Shown piece by piece: positions 41,419 to 44,174 of a DNA stretch of 44,174 bases. A program made the translations under genes and the position numbers. The notes under the pieces are model-generated. The model was not told where the DNA came from. It did no database searches and saw nothing but the letters and a program-made list of their open reading frames with translations. The stretch's first letter is position 1. Every line of letters begins with the position of its first letter. Source of the stretch: CAILUG01 sp038125665 (lineage in GTDB: Bacteria > Pseudomonadota > Gammaproteobacteria > Pseudomonadales > Pseudohongiellaceae); contig JAYPEI010000017.1 of assembly GCA_038125665.1 (NCBI GenBank), positions 1-44,174 on the forward strand. The letters are read 5' to 3'.

Positions 41419-44174
41419 ATGGGCCCTAGTTTGCCTTCAAGTTACAGAAAACTTGCACAAGCAGTCGCGGTGATCACTGGCGTCGGAGCTGGTGCAGCGA
41501 CCTATGCTCAAGAAGAGACAGTGGAAGAGGTATTAGTTACAGGCTCTTTCATTTCACGTCCAGCGGATCGTCCACAACCAGTGGCGGTAATGGATAACCA
41601 GGAACTGGTCAGACAGCAACGTGTGACTATCACGGAAGCTGTCCGTGACATGCCACAGGTCAGCTCTGCGAATACCACCAACAACTGGACCGGTGTAACC
41701 AACAGCATCAACTTGCGCGGTCTAGGTTCACGTTCAACGCTTGTGCTGATCAACGGTCAGCGTATGACTATCGACGCTAACTCTGGCTCATTGGTTGACG
41801 TTAACAACCTTGCCCCTTCGATCATGATCGAAAGAATGGAATTGGTGCTTGATGGTGCATCAGCGTTGTATGGTTCTGACGCGGTTGCTGGTGTTGCTAA
41901 CTTTATTACTAGAAATAATTTTGAGGGCGCCGAGATTCGTGTGTCTTCACAACACGCCGAGGCTCAGATGAGTGTGCCGGAGGCGATGATCGGCGGTATC
42001 TTCGGTGTTCAGGGTGCGAAGACTGGCGTGGTCATGTCCTTCGAGCTAATGAATCGCTCCGAAGCGATGAACGTTCGAGACATTCGTAGCGACGAACGTA
42101 TCGCCCTTGGTCTTGTGACAGCTCTTTACAATCCTGGTACCTATCTGGGTACTACTAAACCTGGTTGGTACCCAGACCCACTCTGTGGTTCGCCCTTGAT
42201 TGGTGGTGACGACAGAAACTGGATCGGTAATAAGGCAGGGGCAAGAAATCATAACTCGGCGGGTGAGGCTGTTGGCTTCGATCCGTTCTGCCGTGGATCC
42301 CTGACACACTCACGTTCACTGATCCCTGAGATGCAGCGCTTCACCGGCTTCTCTGTGATGACCCACCAGTTCGATACTGACTTCGTGAATCAGCTTACAG
42401 TTGAGGCCGGGTTTGCAAGAGAAAATGTGCTAGCTGGTTATGGTACGGGCGTACCACTGCTGGCGCTACCAACGGTTGGTGGTAAATTGCCGAAGGAGAA
42501 CCCTGGTGTTATCGAAGCCAATAGGATGGACCCCTCATTCCCTGTACAAGACTACCGCACGCTGTTCACTCGTCAGGTGAGCCCACTGGACGGGGACCTC
42601 GACTCGACTGCCGAGCAGCACACCTATCGACTGGCCGCAACATTAGATGGTCAGTTTGGTAACTCTGGCTGGGACTGGAGGGCGAATGCTGGATGGTCAC
42701 ACAACGACCAGATCGACGAGACGGTTGACACCATCACCTATCGTTACGCGCTAGCGATACAAGGTTATGGTGGACCTAACTGTAAATTCAATCCTGTGCT
42801 AGGTGCCGCGAACGATCCAAACGTGGCCGCTGGTGTGGGTAACTGCTTGTGGTGGAACCCCATGGCGAACCGTTTGCTAGCCAAGCCAGGTGACCCGTTC
42901 TATAACGACCCTGATCTGCTTGAGTGGATGCAGTTTGGTCCGAAGACCTATGGTCAGTCGGACCTGTATCAAGCTGAGGCGGTTGTAACAGGTGAGCTGT
43001 TCGAGATGGCTGGCGGTATGACTGGTATCGCGTTCGGTGCCCAAGTACGTAAACAGGAACTTGATATTGACTACGGTCCGATTGCTAAGGACGGTGGCTT
43101 TGGTTTCTCCCCAGAAGTCGTGAAGTCTTGGAGCAGTACACGTGTATCTAAGGCGGTGTTCGCTGAGATGGTCATGTTCCCAAGCGAGACGCTTGAGATC
43201 GACATCGCGGCACGTTTTGAGGACACCGAGGGTGCCTCTTCGACAGAGCCTAAGATCAGCATGCTGTGGACTCCAACGGATTCTCTATTTGTTAGGGCGT
43301 CTGCCGGTTCCTCGTTCCGTCTACCATCTGAGAACCAATCCTACGGTGTGGCCTCTGGTGCGGTTAGCCGTGCGACAATTGGTGGAGAGGTAACTCAGGC
43401 GACTGGTCTGTCTGTTGGTAACCCAAACCTGATGCCTGAGACATCCGATAACTATACCTTCGGCTTTACCTGGGACATCAATGATAACTGGACAGTAGAC
43501 GCCACGTACTGGAACTATGAGTTCACCAACCTTGTGACCTCCACAGATCCAAACGCAGTGCTACTGGACGACATGGCAGATGGTTTCGTGAATAACCCCG
43601 CTGCACACCCACTGTTCCCCGGTCGTCCGAACGAGGTCTGTGAGATTACTGGTCGTTGGGCTGGTCCAGGATCAGGACAGGCATTGCCTGAGGGATGTAT
43701 GACAGGATTTGATATCCGTATCTTCTACTCATCATTCATCAACCAGAACTCTGTGGAGACAGACGGTTTTGACTTCAGCCTTGCCTACAGCAACACCATT
43801 GCTGGCGGTGAGTTTGGAGCCAGGATAGCCGGTGCCTTGGTTAATGCTTACAAGGGCACTAACACCCAGGGTCAGCTCCAAGACGTGGTGGGTACTGACG
43901 GATTCAACGTGGCAGGTGTTGGCACGAACCCAGACCTTCGTTACAACGTGATCGTTGACTACGCCAAGGATAACCACTACATCCGTGGTACGTACCGCTA
44001 CACTGCTGGTACAGAGGTGACTAATCCGAACCCACTGGTAAAAGGCAGAACCTCTGAAGATGACTATGATCAGATAGATGTCACCTACACGTACACACTT
44101 CCTTGGGCAGGTAATAGCAGTGCCTCGTTGGCGATCTTGAACATTACTGACAACGAGCCACCTGTTGTTGCCAA
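41419..44174 (+). CDS. TonB-dependent outer-membrane receptor, 3' end outside the window
   Basis: The frame opens at ATG 41419 after GGAGGGG and stays open for 918 codons to the window edge, so the C-terminus is missing. A signal peptide (about 1-29, ending AATYAQ) is followed by EEVLVTGSFI, which resembles a TonB box region. The plug domain has SINLRGLGSRSTLVLINGQR and VLDGASALYGSDAVAGVANF. The barrel region is rich in aromatic and Asn/Asp residues. Its base composition is clearly more GC-rich than uup or the neighbouring genes. This may reflect high expression or recent acquisition. The substrate is unknown; location beside the carotenoid-type oxygenase suggests an aromatic or terpenoid compound. 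Confidence 0.93.
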   Translation, partial: MGPSLPSSYRKLAQAVAVITGVGAGAATYAQEETVEEVLVTGSFISRPADRPQPVAVMDNQELVRQQRVTITEAVRDMPQVSSANTTNNWTGVTNSINLRGLGSRSTLVLINGQRMTIDANSGSLVDVNNLAPSIMIERMELVLDGASALYGSDAVAGVANFITRNNFEGAEIRVSSQHAEAQMSVPEAMIGGIFGVQGAKTGVVMSFELMNRSEAMNVRDIRSDERIALGLVTALYNPGTYLGTTKPGWYPDPLCGSPLIGGDDRNWIGNKAGARNHNSAGEAVGFDPFCRGSLTHSRSLIPEMQRFTGFSVMTHQFDTDFVNQLTVEAGFARENVLAGYGTGVPLLALPTVGGKLPKENPGVIEANRMDPSFPVQDYRTLFTRQVSPLDGDLDSTAEQHTYRLAATLDGQFGNSGWDWRANAGWSHNDQIDETVDTITYRYALAIQGYGGPNCKFNPVLGAANDPNVAAGVGNCLWWNPMANRLLAKPGDPFYNDPDLLEWMQFGPKTYGQSDLYQAEAVVTGELFEMAGGMTGIAFGAQVRKQELDIDYGPIAKDGGFGFSPEVVKSWSSTRVSKAVFAEMVMFPSETLEIDIAARFEDTEGASSTEPKISMLWTPTDSLFVRASAGSSFRLPSENQSYGVASGAVSRATIGGEVTQATGLSVGNPNLMPETSDNYTFGFTWDINDNWTVDATYWNYEFTNLVTSTDPNAVLLDDMADGFVNNPAAHPLFPGRPNEVCEITGRWAGPGSGQALPEGCMTGFDIRIFYSSFINQNSVETDGFDFSLAYSNTIAGGEFGARIAGALVNAYKGTNTQGQLQDVVGTDGFNVAGVGTNPDLRYNVIVDYAKDNHYIRGTYRYTAGTEVTNPNPLVKGRTSEDDYDQIDVTYTYTLPWAGNSSASLAILNITDNEPPVVA

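Noticed and set aside
1..44174. tRNA, rRNA, CRISPR arrays, insertion sequences or prophage genes
   Set aside because: I saw no tRNA-like T-loop/acceptor pairs in the gaps, no direct repeat arrays, and no transposase or integrase reading frame.

Overview
The window looks like chromosomal DNA of a free-living, probably marine, gammaproteobacterium. The housekeeping backbone is gammaproteobacterial: argB-slmA, coaBC, rpmB-rpmG, uup, mutM, coaD-yfhL, rsmD and ftsY-ftsE-ftsX. The lineage is inferred from synteny, moderate-to-low GC, lipoproteins, a TonB-dependent receptor and a molybdenum hydroxylase. I cannot name a genus.

Layout. 1-7.2 kb: slmA, argB, coaBC and two small polytopic membrane proteins on the minus strand, then rpmB-rpmG and uup on the plus strand. 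7.2-10.3 kb (minus): a small zinc-ribbon membrane protein, a lipoprotein M48 metalloprotease and two unknown lipoproteins. 10.5-21.3 kb (minus): a nine-gene, tightly packed cluster I do not recognise as a described system. Its members are a Gly/Ser-rich exported protein, a lipoprotein, a membrane-anchored TPR protein, a PEGA-repeat protein with an FGE-fold domain, a small exported protein, a TolQ/ExbB/MotA-type channel, an Hsp70/actin-fold protein with a C-terminal FHA-like segment, and two proteins in which a TolR/MotB-like helix is joined to a coiled coil and a VWA domain. 21.4-29.2 kb: mutM, a DUF6152-like protein with a partner, yfhL-coaD, an NSS transporter, rsmD, and ftsY-ftsE-ftsX.

29.2-33 kb: a PuuD-like membrane protein, then a two-subunit (2Fe-2S plus Mo cofactor) hydroxylase of the isoquinoline 1-oxidoreductase type, closed by a clear terminator. 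33.1-36.6 kb (minus): two tandem paralogous exported helical-repeat proteins with a TonB-C-like end. 36.5-39.6 kb (plus): the known retropepsin-like 'zinc protease', inactive-transglutaminase/7TM and ATP-grasp trio. 39.6-44.2 kb: a carotenoid-cleavage-type oxygenase divergent from a TonB-dependent receptor that runs off the window and is more GC-rich than its surroundings.

How they fit together. The best candidate for an undescribed system is the 10.5-21.3 kb cluster. It reads as a proton-channel-energised envelope machine. The channel (TolQ-like) would pair with two different VWA-bearing TolR-like subunits. PEGA, TPR and FGE-fold proteins and lipoproteins would form the periplasmic and outer-membrane part, and the M48 protease and two further lipoproteins downstream may belong to it. 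It recalls, by architecture only, the proton motor plus FGE-fold ring proteins of the type IX secretion/gliding apparatus. A second notable point is an FtsX whose large periplasmic domain is missing while both membrane flanks are intact.
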